NCBI GenBank assembly: GCA_029250275.1
Contig: JAPFBP010000004.1
Location: 1 to 54,311, forward strand
Length of the DNA: 54,311 bases
Direction of reading: 5' to 3'
Origin: Candidatus Nitrosopumilus sp.
GTDB taxonomy: Archaea; Thermoproteota; Nitrososphaeria; Nitrososphaerales; Nitrosopumilaceae
Shown here: positions 1-7,908 of the stretch, piece by piece
How positions within the stretch are numbered: position 1 is the first letter of the stretch
Layout: each line of letters begins with the position of its first letter
The notes under the pieces: generated by a model
Database searches by the model: none
What the model was told of the DNA's origin: nothing
What the model saw: only the letters and a program-made list of their open reading frames with translations
Translations under genes and position numbers: made by a program

Positions 1-144
1 CAAATCAAACAACACTAATCAAACCAAATCAAACAACACTAATCAAACCAAATCAAACAACACTAATCAAACCAAATCAAACAACACTAATCAAACCAAA
101 TCAAACAACACTAATCAAACCAAATCAAAGAACAAACCAAATTC
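1..144. repeat. 24-bp direct tandem repeat, about 5.5 copies
   Basis: Five exact copies of a 24-base unit that begins CAAATCAAACAACACTAATC start at 1, 25, 49, 73 and 97. A sixth copy diverges after about nine bases, at 129. The window opens inside the array, so the true copy number is unknown. The plus strand of the array has almost no G. It lies just past the 3' end of the minus-strand gene at 182-595. The units are contiguous, with no unique spacers, so this is a minisatellite and not CRISPR. Confidence 0.95.
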
Positions 145-181
145 TCCAAAATCTAATATTCTAAATCCTGCTAAAAAATAA

Positions 182-595
182 TCACACATCAATTTTTGAT
201 AGATGAATATGTGCAATTTTCCATGTTGGCTGTTTCACTAGTACAAATGTTGCACGTCCAGTAATTACAATATGTTCTCCAGTGTATGCTTTGTTATCTA
301 CTAACATCCCTTTCTGAATTAATTCTAAAGCAACTACTGCAGTTTCTCCATACAAGCTGATTTTTGGCTTTTTAATTTCATATGAATAATCTGAGATACT
401 TATGAATCGTAATTCTTCTAGTTCTATTGTGGTTTGGTAATTTTTAAGATCATATGGTGGTAAATCACTAAAACTAGAAAATTTAGAATCGTTCAAATGT
501 ATATCCCTAAGTTTTGATAGATCTTTTGTTATTCCAGATTGGAATAATGTTTCAATGACATTGATAATTTCTTCGTTATCGCTCAAAATAATCAA
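182..595 (-). CDS. SnoaL-like/DUF4440-type small protein, 137 aa
   Basis: The predicted protein has the length and shape of the SnoaL/NTF2-like superfamily. It has an N-terminal helix (EEIINVIETLFQSGI), a hydrophobic middle, and a C-terminal strand pair ending WKIAHIHLS. That ending is the usual signature of SnoaL_3/DUF4440 proteins (W-K-I-x-H-x-H-x-S). No signal peptide or membrane segment is seen, so it should be cytoplasmic. The family binds small hydrophobic ligands or acts as an isomerase, but no substrate can be named here. It is transcribed divergently from ilvB with about 200 nt between them, and its 3' end points at the tandem repeat. Family assignment is moderate and function unknown. 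Confidence 0.6.
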   Translation of the reverse strand: MIILSDNEEIINVIETLFQSGITKDLSKLRDIHLNDSKFSSFSDLPPYDLKNYQTTIELEELRFISISDYSYEIKKPKISLYGETAVVALELIQKGMLVDNKAYTGEHIVITGRATFVLVKQPTWKIAHIHLSKIDV

Positions 596-793
596 TTCTA
601 TATGTAATTTTTTTAGTTTAAGTCTTCTGTATGATTATGACTAAAATCACGATTATTTTTCAGAGAATCTTTATTAATTATCAATTGATTATTTTTATGA
701 TTTCAATGGGCATAAAATTAACTGGACCATTTGACAAAGAATTGTCTGTTGTAATTCTACTATAGTGCACCAAAAATTTACTAACTTAAAATT

Positions 794-2506
794 ATGGAAA
801 GAAATTTGATGAATAAAATGGAAATTATGAGTGGTGCAAAGGCCTTGATGGTGGCTATGGAAAAAGAAGGCGTTAAGCAAGTATTTGGATTACCTGGAGG
901 TGCAAATCTCCCAATATATGATGAATTTGCTAGATGTGACATTAGACACATCTTGGCAAGACATGAACAATCAGCATCTCATATGGCTGATGGTTTTGGT
1001 AGGGTTAGTAGAAAACCAGGTGTTTGCTTTGCGACATCCGGACCCGGTGCTACTAACATTTTAACTGGACTTGCAACCGCACAAGCTGATTCCTCACCCA
1101 TGATTGCAGTAACAGGACAAGTCCCTGTTGCAATGATTGGTAGAGATGCATTTCAAGAAAGTGATATTATTGGAATGTCTAATCCTGTAGTAAAATATGC
1201 TTTTCAACCAAGAACTGCTGGTGAAATTCCAGAAGCTGTAAAGAAAGGATTCTTTATTGCGGAATCTGGAAGACCTGGACCTGTGTTAATTGACATTCCA
1301 AAAGATGTACAAACAAACAAAGAACCTATGGATTTTCCAGACGAATTTAAAATTCGAGGATATCATCCTTGGGCAGATCCTGATATTGTTAATGTTGAAA
1401 GAGCAATTGAAATGTTATTGCATGCTGAAAAACCAATCATCTTAGCTGGTGGTGGAACTATTATCTCATCAGCATTTGCTGAATTACAATCTATTGCTGA
1501 AACTCTCATGCTTCCTGTAGTAACTACTTTCAAAGGTAAAGGTTCATTTCCTGAAAATCATCCTTTGTCATTAGGTCCAATTGGAATGCATGGACATGCA
1601 GAGGCAAACAAAATGATGACAGAAGCTGACTGCGTATTGGCAATTGGAACTCGATTCTCTGATAGGTCTGTTGGAACGTTTGAGGCATTTGAGAAGAGAT
1701 TGAAAATTATTCACATGGATGTTGATCCTGCAGAAATTGGTAAGAATCAAACTGCACAAATTGCTGTGATTGGAGATGTTAAAGTAAATCTTAGAGTGAT
1801 GGTAAAATTACTTTTACAGCGTGCTATTAAAAAAACAGACGAGTCTCCTTGGGTTAAACATGTCAAAGAGACCAAAGCTTACTGGAAAGAAAACTTGAAG
1901 ATTCATCCAGGTGAAATGGGTGCTGCTAAAATTTTACGTAAACTTCGTGAAGTGTTACCAAAAGAATCTATTATAACTACAGAGGTAGGACAACACCAAA
2001 TGTGGGCATCATTATTTTACGATGTAATTCAACCTGGTACTTTTTTTAGTTCAACTGGACTTGGTACTATGGGTTGGGGATTTCCTGCAGCAATTGGTGC
2101 CAAAGTTGCAAGACCTGATGTTCCAGTTGTAGATATTGCCGGTGATGGAAGTTTTGCAATGACTGAAAATTCTCTTGCAACTGCAGTGTTGGAAGATATT
2201 CCTGTAATTGTATTTATTTTAAATAATTCTACATTGGGCATGGTAGCTCAATGGCAGAGAACTTTCTATGATAGAAGAATGATTGGTGTGGACCAAAAAA
2301 GTTGTCCTGATTATGTTAAACTCGCAGAGTCTTATGGTGCTCAGGGAATTAGAGCACAATCGATGGATGAACTTGACAAGGCAATTAAAACTGCATTAAG
2401 TAGTGATGTTGCAACAGTAATTGATATTCCAATTGATCCTGAAGAAGATGTATTGCCATTTGTGGCTCCTGGAACTTCACTTGCGGATATGGTTTTACCA
2501 TCTTAG
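794..2506 (+). CDS. ilvB: acetolactate synthase large subunit
   Basis: This is the catalytic, thiamine-diphosphate-dependent subunit that condenses two pyruvates (or pyruvate and 2-oxobutyrate) in valine, leucine and isoleucine synthesis. At 570 aa it has the expected length and three-domain layout. The N-terminal pyrimidine-binding domain carries VFGLPGGANLPIYD and the catalytic Glu region (LARHEQSASHMADG). The ThDP/Mg motif starts near residue 450 (GDGSFAMTEN and then NN). The next gene is the regulatory subunit, 9 nt downstream of the stop if its ATG is used. Start codons at 794, 809 and 818 are all possible; 794 gives the longest form and is kept. The gene heads a four-gene operon. No transcription-attenuation structure was recognised upstream. 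Confidence 0.96.
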   Translation: MERNLMNKMEIMSGAKALMVAMEKEGVKQVFGLPGGANLPIYDEFARCDIRHILARHEQSASHMADGFGRVSRKPGVCFATSGPGATNILTGLATAQADSSPMIAVTGQVPVAMIGRDAFQESDIIGMSNPVVKYAFQPRTAGEIPEAVKKGFFIAESGRPGPVLIDIPKDVQTNKEPMDFPDEFKIRGYHPWADPDIVNVERAIEMLLHAEKPIILAGGGTIISSAFAELQSIAETLMLPVVTTFKGKGSFPENHPLSLGPIGMHGHAEANKMMTEADCVLAIGTRFSDRSVGTFEAFEKRLKIIHMDVDPAEIGKNQTAQIAVIGDVKVNLRVMVKLLLQRAIKKTDESPWVKHVKETKAYWKENLKIHPGEMGAAKILRKLREVLPKESIITTEVGQHQMWASLFYDVIQPGTFFSSTGLGTMGWGFPAAIGAKVARPDVPVVDIAGDGSFAMTENSLATAVLEDIPVIVFILNNSTLGMVAQWQRTFYDRRMIGVDQKSCPDYVKLAESYGAQGIRAQSMDELDKAIKTALSSDVATVIDIPIDPEEDVLPFVAPGTSLADMVLPS

Positions 2507-2515
2507 TGATTGAAC

Positions 2516-2998
2516 ATGTGGGCAATACTTTCTATTTTAGTTGAAAACAAACCGGGAATTTTATTCAAGGTAACTCATCTTTTTAGATCTAGAAATTTCA
2601 ATATTGATAGTATTTCAGTAGGGGTAACTGATAATCCAGACTATTCTAAAATGACTATTACAACATATGGAGATGAAAAACGAATCGAGCAAATTGTAAA
2701 GCAGCTTGATAAAATGATTGATACTATCAAAGTTGAGCGTTTAGATGAGCACAAGACAGTTTATCGTGAACTTAGTCTTTTTAAGATTAAACTCAGTAAT
2801 GCTAATGATAGTATGGAAGTCAACAAATTGGTAAATGCATATGGTGGCAAAGTCCATGATGTGAAAAAAGATTCACTTATGGTGGAATTGACTGCAACTC
2901 CTGATCAAATTAAAGCATTTGAGGAATTGGCAAAACCATTTGGAATACTTGATGTTGCACGAACTGGTGTTGCTGCTTTGCAAAGGAGTAGTACATGA
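2516..2998 (+). CDS. ilvN: acetolactate synthase small (regulatory) subunit
   Basis: The protein begins MWAILSILVENKPGILFKV, the classic ACT-domain opening of IlvN/IlvH. A second regulatory domain follows, giving 160 aa, the usual length. It should bind IlvB and confer valine feedback control. An in-frame TTG at 2510 would add two residues; the ATG at 2516 is preferred because the homologous sequence begins MWAIL. The stop codon overlaps the start of the next gene (ATGA, 2995-2998), which implies translational coupling. No ketol-acid reductoisomerase gene lies between ilvN and the leuA-like gene. Confidence 0.93.
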   Translation: MWAILSILVENKPGILFKVTHLFRSRNFNIDSISVGVTDNPDYSKMTITTYGDEKRIEQIVKQLDKMIDTIKVERLDEHKTVYRELSLFKIKLSNANDSMEVNKLVNAYGGKVHDVKKDSLMVELTATPDQIKAFEELAKPFGILDVARTGVAALQRSST

Positions 2999-4509
2999 AA
3001 GTTAGAATATTTGATACAACATTGAGGGATGGAGAACAAACTATTGGTGTTTCCTTATCTCCAGATCAAAAATTATCAATTGCTAAAAAACTTGATGCGC
3101 TTGGAGTTGATGTAATCGAAGCTGGCTTTCCTGTAATTTCTGAAGGTGAATTCAAAGCTGTTAAAATGATTACTAGTGAAGGATTATCTTGTGAGATTGT
3201 AGGATTAACGAGAACTATAAAAAAAGATATTGATACAGCAGTTGATGCTGGTTTAAAGTACATTCACACATTCATTGCAACTTCTGATATTCACTTGGAA
3301 TACAAGCTCAAAATGACTAGAGAACAAGCACTTGAAAAAGCAATTGAAGCAGTAGAATATGGAAAGTCTCGTGGATTACAAGTGGAATTCTCAGCTGAGG
3401 ATGCTACAAGAACTGACCGAGAATTTTTAAAAAAAGTATTTGCTGATGTTGCAAAAGCAGGAGCTGATAGAGTTAACATTCCTGACACTGTAGGGTATTC
3501 AACTCCTGAATATATGGCAGAATTAACTCGTGATACAGTTAAGGTAACAAAACTTCCAGTTAGTGTTCACTGTCATAATGATTTTGGATTAGCAGTTGCA
3601 AACGCTTTATCTGGAATTAATGCAGGAGCATCATGTGCACATGTTACAATTAATGGAATTGGTGAGAGAGCAGGAAATGCCTCATTAGAAGAACTTTCCA
3701 TGGCATTACAATGCTTACCACATCAGCAAAAATATGAAACTAATATCAAATCTCAATTAATTTATGATACTTCTAGGTATATTTCAAAAATTATGGGCAT
3801 TAAAGTTCAGCCAAACAAGGCAATAGTTGGAGATAATGCATTTGGACACGAGTCTGGAATTCACACTCACGGCGTATTGAATAATCCTCTAACATACGAG
3901 CCAATCAGTCCTGAATTAGTTGGAAGAAAGAGGCGACTTTATGTTGGAAAACATGCAGGAATCCATGGAATGAATGCAATGCTTGAAGAATTTGGAGTCA
4001 AAACAACAGAAGAGCAATCACAACAGATTCTTGATAAAATCAAAGTGTTAGGTGACCAAGGAAAACAAATCACAGATGTAGAGTTGTTATCTATTGCAAG
4101 TGATGTGTTGGGAGAAAAAGGAATAAAAAGAATTGTTCAATTGACTGGATTTTCAGTATCTACAGGAATTGGAACAATGCCTTATGCATTTGTAAAATTA
4201 AACATTGATGGAAAAGAGTTTATCGGAACTGATCACGGTGTTGGTCCAGTTGATGCAGCATTAAATGCAATTCAAAAGATTACAGGAAAAATCTCAGAAT
4301 TAAGAATCAAAGACTATGGTTTGGCATCAATTAGTGGTGGCTCTACTGCTCTTTGTGAAGTGACAATTAGTGTAGAGGATGCTCAAGGGAATATCGTTTC
4401 ATCAAAAGCAGTTGGTGAGGATATTGTAACTACTAGTGTTCAAGCAGTAATTGATGGAATTAACAGAATTATGCTCAAAAAAATGCTCAAAGAAAAACAG
4501 GTCAACTAA
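2995..4509 (+). CDS. leuA: 2-isopropylmalate synthase family (LeuA/citramalate/homocitrate synthase)
   Basis: The 504-aa protein is an acyl-CoA-dependent Claisen-condensing TIM-barrel enzyme. TLRDGEQ lies near residues 8-14, HCHNDFG near 198 supplies metal ligands, and GIGERAGNASLEE near 222 is the family signature. A C-terminal LeuA allosteric domain occupies roughly residues 370-500. It should convert 2-oxoisovalerate plus acetyl-CoA to 2-isopropylmalate, the first step of leucine synthesis. Citramalate or homocitrate synthase paralogues look alike, and sequence reading alone cannot fix the substrate. Its place directly after ilvBN and before a LeuB-type dehydrogenase favours leucine/isoleucine synthesis. 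The ATGA overlap with ilvN indicates an operon. Confidence 0.88.
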   Translation: MKVRIFDTTLRDGEQTIGVSLSPDQKLSIAKKLDALGVDVIEAGFPVISEGEFKAVKMITSEGLSCEIVGLTRTIKKDIDTAVDAGLKYIHTFIATSDIHLEYKLKMTREQALEKAIEAVEYGKSRGLQVEFSAEDATRTDREFLKKVFADVAKAGADRVNIPDTVGYSTPEYMAELTRDTVKVTKLPVSVHCHNDFGLAVANALSGINAGASCAHVTINGIGERAGNASLEELSMALQCLPHQQKYETNIKSQLIYDTSRYISKIMGIKVQPNKAIVGDNAFGHESGIHTHGVLNNPLTYEPISPELVGRKRRLYVGKHAGIHGMNAMLEEFGVKTTEEQSQQILDKIKVLGDQGKQITDVELLSIASDVLGEKGIKRIVQLTGFSVSTGIGTMPYAFVKLNIDGKEFIGTDHGVGPVDAALNAIQKITGKISELRIKDYGLASISGGSTALCEVTISVEDAQGNIVSSKAVGEDIVTTSVQAVIDGINRIMLKKMLKEKQVN

Positions 4510-4542
4510 ATCCTAAAATCTCCCCTGATTTGATGTGTAATT

Positions 4543-5556
4543 ATGTATAAAATATCATTAATTACTGGTGATGGCATAGGTCCTGAATTATCAGAATCTG
4601 CAGTTTCTGTTTTAAATATAATTCATGATAAACTTGATTTGAAATTTGACATTACAAAATTATCTGCCGGTGACAAGGCGTTATCTGAAACTGGAAAGGC
4701 ACTTCCTGATGAAACAGTTAGCGCGATAAAAAATTCTGATGTATGTTTGAAAGCACCTGTTGGTGAGAGTGCAGCTGATGTTATTGTGGTATTGAGGAGA
4801 ATGCTTGATTTGTATGCTAACGTTAGACCTGCAAAATCATATCCGCACATGCCTGCATTACGTGATGATATTGACATGGTAATAGTTCGGGAAAATACTG
4901 AGGATCTTTACACTGGACACGAATTTAGTTTGGGGGACGCTGCAGTCGCATTAAGAATAATTTCTAAAAAAGCTTCTACACGAATTGCAAAATATGCGTT
5001 TGAAACTGCAAAGCAACGTGATTCTATGAGAAAAGTAACATGTGTTCACAAATCAAATGTTATGAGACTTACTGATGGGTTGTTTGCAAAATCATGCGCT
5101 GATGTAGCAAAAGAATACCCTGATGTTATCTTTGAGGAGATGTATGTTGATGCATGTGCAATGAATCTAATTCGTCAACCCGAACAGTTTGATGTGATAG
5201 TAACTACCAACTTGTTTGGTGATATTTTATCTGATGAATCCTCTCAAGTAGTTGGAGGTTTAGGAATGGCACCTGCTGCTAACATTGGAGATAATTTTGC
5301 ATTGTTTGAACCAGTTCATGGTGCAGCATTTGATATTGCAGGACAAAATATTGCAAACCCTTCATCCTTCTTACTGTCTATCAAAATGATGCTTGATTGG
5401 TTAGGAAACAAACACAATGATTCTAAATGTATTGAAGTTGGCCAAAAATTAGAATCAACTATTTTTAATTTGGTAAAAACTGGTGTTAAAACCAAAGATA
5501 TTGGTGGAGACATGGGTACTGTAGAATTTACAAAACAGATTACAAATAATCTCTAA
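4543..5556 (+). CDS. leuB: 3-isopropylmalate dehydrogenase (isocitrate/isopropylmalate dehydrogenase family)
   Basis: The 337-aa protein has the NAD-linked beta-decarboxylating dehydrogenase pattern. GDGIGPEL is at the N terminus, the substrate-binding YANVRPAKS comes next, then VIVRENTEDLYTG. The C-terminal dinucleotide-binding segment contains NLFGDILSDE and EPVHGAAFDIAG. In context it oxidises 3-isopropylmalate for leucine synthesis. The archaeal family also includes homoisocitrate and isocitrate dehydrogenases, so specificity is inferred from the neighbours. It follows the leuA-like gene by 33 nt and is the last gene of the ilvBN-leuAB unit. Confidence 0.87.
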   Translation: MYKISLITGDGIGPELSESAVSVLNIIHDKLDLKFDITKLSAGDKALSETGKALPDETVSAIKNSDVCLKAPVGESAADVIVVLRRMLDLYANVRPAKSYPHMPALRDDIDMVIVRENTEDLYTGHEFSLGDAAVALRIISKKASTRIAKYAFETAKQRDSMRKVTCVHKSNVMRLTDGLFAKSCADVAKEYPDVIFEEMYVDACAMNLIRQPEQFDVIVTTNLFGDILSDESSQVVGGLGMAPAANIGDNFALFEPVHGAAFDIAGQNIANPSSFLLSIKMMLDWLGNKHNDSKCIEVGQKLESTIFNLVKTGVKTKDIGGDMGTVEFTKQITNNL

Positions 5557-5628
5557 AAAGGGAATCCCCCCTCTTTGTGTGTAATTAGTTGGTAATGACT
5601 AGAATCATAACATGATTTTGTTAGAACA

Positions 5629-5742
5629 TCATAATTCAGGACTGGGGATTTTACTATTTTCTCTATCTCGTTTACAGAAACTACAGTACTCTTCTGCTGA
5701 ATTTCGGTTTATGGGAGTCAAGCAATCATGGCAATACTTCAT
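5629..5742 (-). CDS. 37-aa zinc-ribbon microprotein
   Basis: A complete small reading frame runs from ATG at 5742 to TGA at 5629. It encodes a protein starting MKYCHDCLTPINRN, with a second knuckle EEYCSFCKRD. The spacing is CxxC-x12-CxxC, enough for one zinc site, and the tail is charged (RENSKIPSPEL). It resembles the other tiny CxxC proteins of this window. Partner and role are unknown. It lies opposite to and downstream of leuB. Support is the motif and the clean start and stop; no homologue could be searched. Confidence 0.5.
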   Translation of the reverse strand: MKYCHDCLTPINRNSAEEYCSFCKRDRENSKIPSPEL

Positions 5743-5767
5743 ATCGGCAGTAGGTGAACCTAGTATA

Positions 5768-5862
5768 TTAGGAAATTAACTTGAGCTTATTAATAGAATC
5801 TATTTTTTCTTTAGATTCTTTACTTGTTTTTCTAAAGCATTACGACAACCGTCGTATTCTCA
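5768..5862 (-). pseudogene. fragment of a coiled-coil small protein, frameshifted
   Basis: Reading the minus strand from about 5862 gives EYDGCRNALEKQVKNLKK. After a one-base shift it continues KIDSINKLKLIS and stops at 5768-5770. An in-frame stop lies just before it and no start codon is available. The heptad-like composition suggests the C-terminal part of a small coiled-coil protein. It belongs to the cluster of gene debris between leuB and the TFB-like gene. Confidence 0.3.
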
Positions 5863-5956
5863 CGACTAAATCGGGGGCATTCTATTTTTAGAGATAATCT
5901 GTAAAAATAGAATTAGATACACCACAGTATCAAATTGTAGAGGATTTGAATAATTT

Positions 5957-6023
5957 TTAATCATCTTTCCAACCATTTTCTAAATATTGTGGAGCCCTTT
6001 GATCTATCTCTTTTGGTTTGATA
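5957..6023 (-). pseudogene. C-terminal remnant of an unknown protein
   Basis: The minus strand ends in a protein-like tail, KPKEIDQRAPQYLENGWKDD, with its stop at 5957-5959. The residues before it (further right on the plus strand, beyond about 6024) are low-complexity Phe/Leu/Tyr-rich, typical of antisense translation of the opposing fragment at 6025-6213. The tail therefore looks like the surviving 3' end of a gene whose 5' part is gone. Confidence 0.3.
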
Positions 6024-6024
6024 A

Positions 6025-6213
6025 TGGAAAGGAACAGTAGATACTTTTGATAAAGTACGTGAACATGAAAAAGATTATTTAGAAAAAAATAAAACATTAG
6101 AGTTGATGAAAAAGATATCAATTCGTTGTAAAATTTGTAACACATCAAAAGTTACAATTGATCAAACAAAATCTAATTGTACATGGGAATGTAAAATATG
6201 TGGCAACATTTGA
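6025..6213 (+). pseudogene. zinc-ribbon protein fragment without its N terminus
   Basis: An open plus-strand frame follows a stop at 6022-6024 and ends at TGA 6211-6213. It carries TFDKVREHEKDYLEKNKTLE and then two knuckles, RCKICNTS and ECKICGNI (CxxC-x17-CxxC). The first ATG in frame is at 6106, giving a possible 35-aa zinc ribbon (MKKISIRCKICN...). The helical part before it reads as coding but has no start, so most likely the gene lost its 5' end. Expression from 6106 as a microprotein cannot be excluded. Confidence 0.35.
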
Positions 6214-6338
6214 TGCACAAGGTTATGTATTTGTATCATAATTAATTCATCATGTAGATTTATTCTAAAAAATGAGAATAATGTTAATACACACTAACTT
6301 TACGCGACTTTAATACAAATGACGACATAATCTAATTG

Positions 6339-6686
6339 ATGAATTCTTGTAGAAATTACGGTTACGGGATGGAAGTATATTCAAATTATCACGTTTGCAA
6401 AAAGCCAATTAAATTAATTAGTAAAATTGCAAGTAAAATTAGCATATCTGAAAAAACAGTTCGTAAAGCCATACAAATTTTAGATACAACCCAAGATGCA
6501 GGAATTACAGCAGGTAAAAATCCAGAAATCATTACGGCAACTGCAATTTACACTGCATGTGTAATAACAGGCGAATTAAAATCTCAAATCATGATTGCAG
6601 AATCTGCAGGAACCAGCACCGTTTCAATAAGAAATAGAATACAGGAAATTAAAACAAAATTGGATTTGTTTTCTATATTAATTTAA
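6339..6686 (+). CDS. truncated transcription initiation factor B (TFB) - second cyclin repeat only
   Basis: The 115-aa product matches the C-terminal cyclin fold of archaeal TFB/TFIIB. ISEKTVRKAIQIL and GKNPEIITATAIYTACVITG correspond to the standard helices of the second repeat. STVSIRNRIQEIKTKL is the recognition helix that contacts the BRE. The N-terminal zinc ribbon, B-reader/linker and first cyclin repeat are missing (full TFBs have about 300 aa), and the first 30 residues do not look like TFB. ATG 6339 is chosen over TTG 6336, and TTTAATACAAAT about 20 nt upstream could be a TATA box. It is either a BRE-binding fragment that cannot recruit polymerase in the normal way, or a decaying paralogue; these archaea usually carry several TFBs. 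Confidence 0.65.
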   Translation: MNSCRNYGYGMEVYSNYHVCKKPIKLISKIASKISISEKTVRKAIQILDTTQDAGITAGKNPEIITATAIYTACVITGELKSQIMIAESAGTSTVSIRNRIQEIKTKLDLFSILI

Positions 6687-6702
6687 TTTGGATTTGAAAT
6701 AA

Positions 6703-7002
6703 ATGGAGAATATTAGAAATAATGAATCAAACATGTCAAGAGATGACGAATTCAAGATACAACTATCAACAGAAGATATTAACAAAATAGATGAAGAGAT
6801 TAGAGAAATGAGTAATGGGTCAAAACCTATTGAAAAATCAAATGAGGTTAAAAACAAAGTTAAAATGATCAACATAGAAAAGAATCAAAATATTACCAAA
6901 GGACTAAGATTACTTAATGTATGTACAAATTGTAAAAATGAGTTCATACCAAAAAATAGCATGATTAATGAAAAATTATGTAAATCATGTTTAGAAAAAT
7001 AA
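6703..7002 (+). CDS. 99-aa protein with C-terminal zinc ribbon, unknown function
   Basis: The first 65 residues are highly charged and probably helical (EDINKIDEEIREM). The C terminus has CTNCKNEF and, about 15 residues later, LCKSCLEK, a CxxC-x15-CxxC zinc ribbon. No membrane segment is seen. It follows the TFB-like gene by 16 nt on the same strand, so co-transcription is plausible. An association with transcription is only a guess from that position. Confidence 0.6.
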   Translation: MENIRNNESNMSRDDEFKIQLSTEDINKIDEEIREMSNGSKPIEKSNEVKNKVKMINIEKNQNITKGLRLLNVCTNCKNEFIPKNSMINEKLCKSCLEK

Positions 7003-7034
7003 TATTCAAAATTTTAGTTATTTAATTCTAAAAC

Positions 7035-7134
7035 AACGAGATGCAAGGAAAACACGCTAAATCAAGGACGTATTCCTAACATGATGTGTTTTCCAGACCT
7101 ATCATTCTACGACGCAGAACAACGGTTTCTCGTT
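7035..7134. ncRNA. nested inverted repeat, possible structured RNA
   Basis: An outer 7-base arm AACGAGA at 7035-7041 is complementary to TCTCGTT at 7128-7134. Inside it GGAAAACAC at 7047-7055 is complementary to GTGTTTTCC at 7086-7094. A 4-bp hairpin sits within that (AGGA at 7065-7068 with TCCT at 7074-7077). The 100-nt element lies in a 277-nt gap between two small genes and has no convincing reading frame. It could be a small structured RNA or the remains of a small inverted-repeat element. It lacks the T-arm motif of a tRNA. Confidence 0.35.
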
Positions 7135-7279
7135 ATACCTAATACGTTAAAATCATATTTAACAATGATCTAGATTGTCCACTAGTGATTATTGTGATTT
7201 GAGGATCTAAATTTTCCCAGAAATTCACCTTTTCTCAAAAATTACCAATTTTTATTAAATGCGATATTTCACTAACCTC

Positions 7280-7411
7280 ATGGCAGAGTGTTGTATATGC
7301 AAACTTGTTCCTGGTACACTGAAAATTTCTGATGGAAATCCAAAATACAAAGGAAGACCAATTTGTGAAGAATGTCAGGGGTATCGTAAATTACTCAAAG
7401 AAACTAAGTAG
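7280..7411 (+). CDS. 43-aa zinc-ribbon microprotein
   Basis: A short frame from ATG 7280 to TAG 7409-7411 encodes MAECCICKLVPG, a basic loop (NPKYKGRP), then ICEECQGYRKLLKE. The two CxxC pairs form a likely single zinc site. TTTTATTAAA about 22-32 nt upstream is a good archaeal TATA box for a leaderless start. The last 8 nt overlap the 3' end of the convergent gene at 7404-7655. Function is unknown. Confidence 0.6.
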   Translation: MAECCICKLVPGTLKISDGNPKYKGRPICEECQGYRKLLKETK

Positions 7412-7655
7412 ATTCTGATTTTGTTTTGTTTTTTGTAGCCCAATCTTCATACATTTTGATTAATTCATCTACATCTTTGCCTTCTTCTGAATAAGTTACT
7501 ATGACTCCAAATGTCCCTTTAGTATCATGACCTCTTGCAAAGTATCCCCAAAATGAGTCAGGCAATTTAGCAAAACTACTAGAATCATGTGATACCCCGA
7601 TCAAATTGTTTCCAATTACTTCTACAACTTTTTTTGCATCGATTTGTTCAATCAT
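7404..7655 (-). CDS. 83-aa conserved-looking protein of unknown function
   Basis: I do not recognise a family. It is a soluble protein with alternating strands and helices: a hydrophobic core region (FWGYFARG), a beta segment TFGVIVTYSEEG, and a C-terminal amphipathic helix (VDELIKMYEDWATKN). There is no Cys cluster and no membrane segment. It is the last gene of the minus-strand unit running from the NusA-like gene through aspS, separated from the zinc-ribbon gene by only 2 nt. This suggests co-expression with translation genes. Confidence 0.65.
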   Translation of the reverse strand: MIEQIDAKKVVEVIGNNLIGVSHDSSSFAKLPDSFWGYFARGHDTKGTFGVIVTYSEEGKDVDELIKMYEDWATKNKTKSEST

Positions 7656-7657
7656 GA

Positions 7658-7891
7658 TTAATTAACGCCTTTTCTTCTATGTATTTTTTCTCCAGTTAAT
7701 TCAGTAATATTTTTAAAATCTTCTAGTTTTTTATTAATATTATCTTTTTCATCTTTAGTTATTTCTCGAATAATTACATCCTCACCATCTGCAAAATTTT
7801 CACATTTTTCACATAACCATAGTGAAGGTTTGTCTTTTGCAAAGACTATTGGCAATCTTCTCTCGTTACATTGTTTACAGAATAATGTCAT
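7658..7891 (-). CDS. 77-aa zinc-ribbon protein
   Basis: The N terminus MTLFCKQCNERR and a second knuckle LWLCEKCENF give CxxC-x20-CxxC, followed by a charged helical tail (DEKDNINKKLEDFKNI). It is cytoplasmic by composition. It lies 17 nt downstream of aspS and 2 nt upstream of the next gene on the same strand, so it belongs to the AspRS operon. The specific role is unknown; nucleic-acid binding is a common role of such ribbons but is only inferred. Confidence 0.65.
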   Translation of the reverse strand: MTLFCKQCNERRLPIVFAKDKPSLWLCEKCENFADGEDVIIREITKDEKDNINKKLEDFKNITELTGEKIHRRKGVN

Positions 7892-7908
7892 GTTTTCAAT
7901 ACCTCTCT

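Noticed and set aside
1-144. Possible CRISPR array
   Set aside because: The 24-bp units are contiguous with no unique spacers, and no cas genes are present.
5629-5742. tRNA gene or tRNA-like structure in the leuB-TFB gap and other gaps
   Set aside because: I searched by eye for the T-arm GTTCRANNC pattern and found it only within coding or rRNA sequence.
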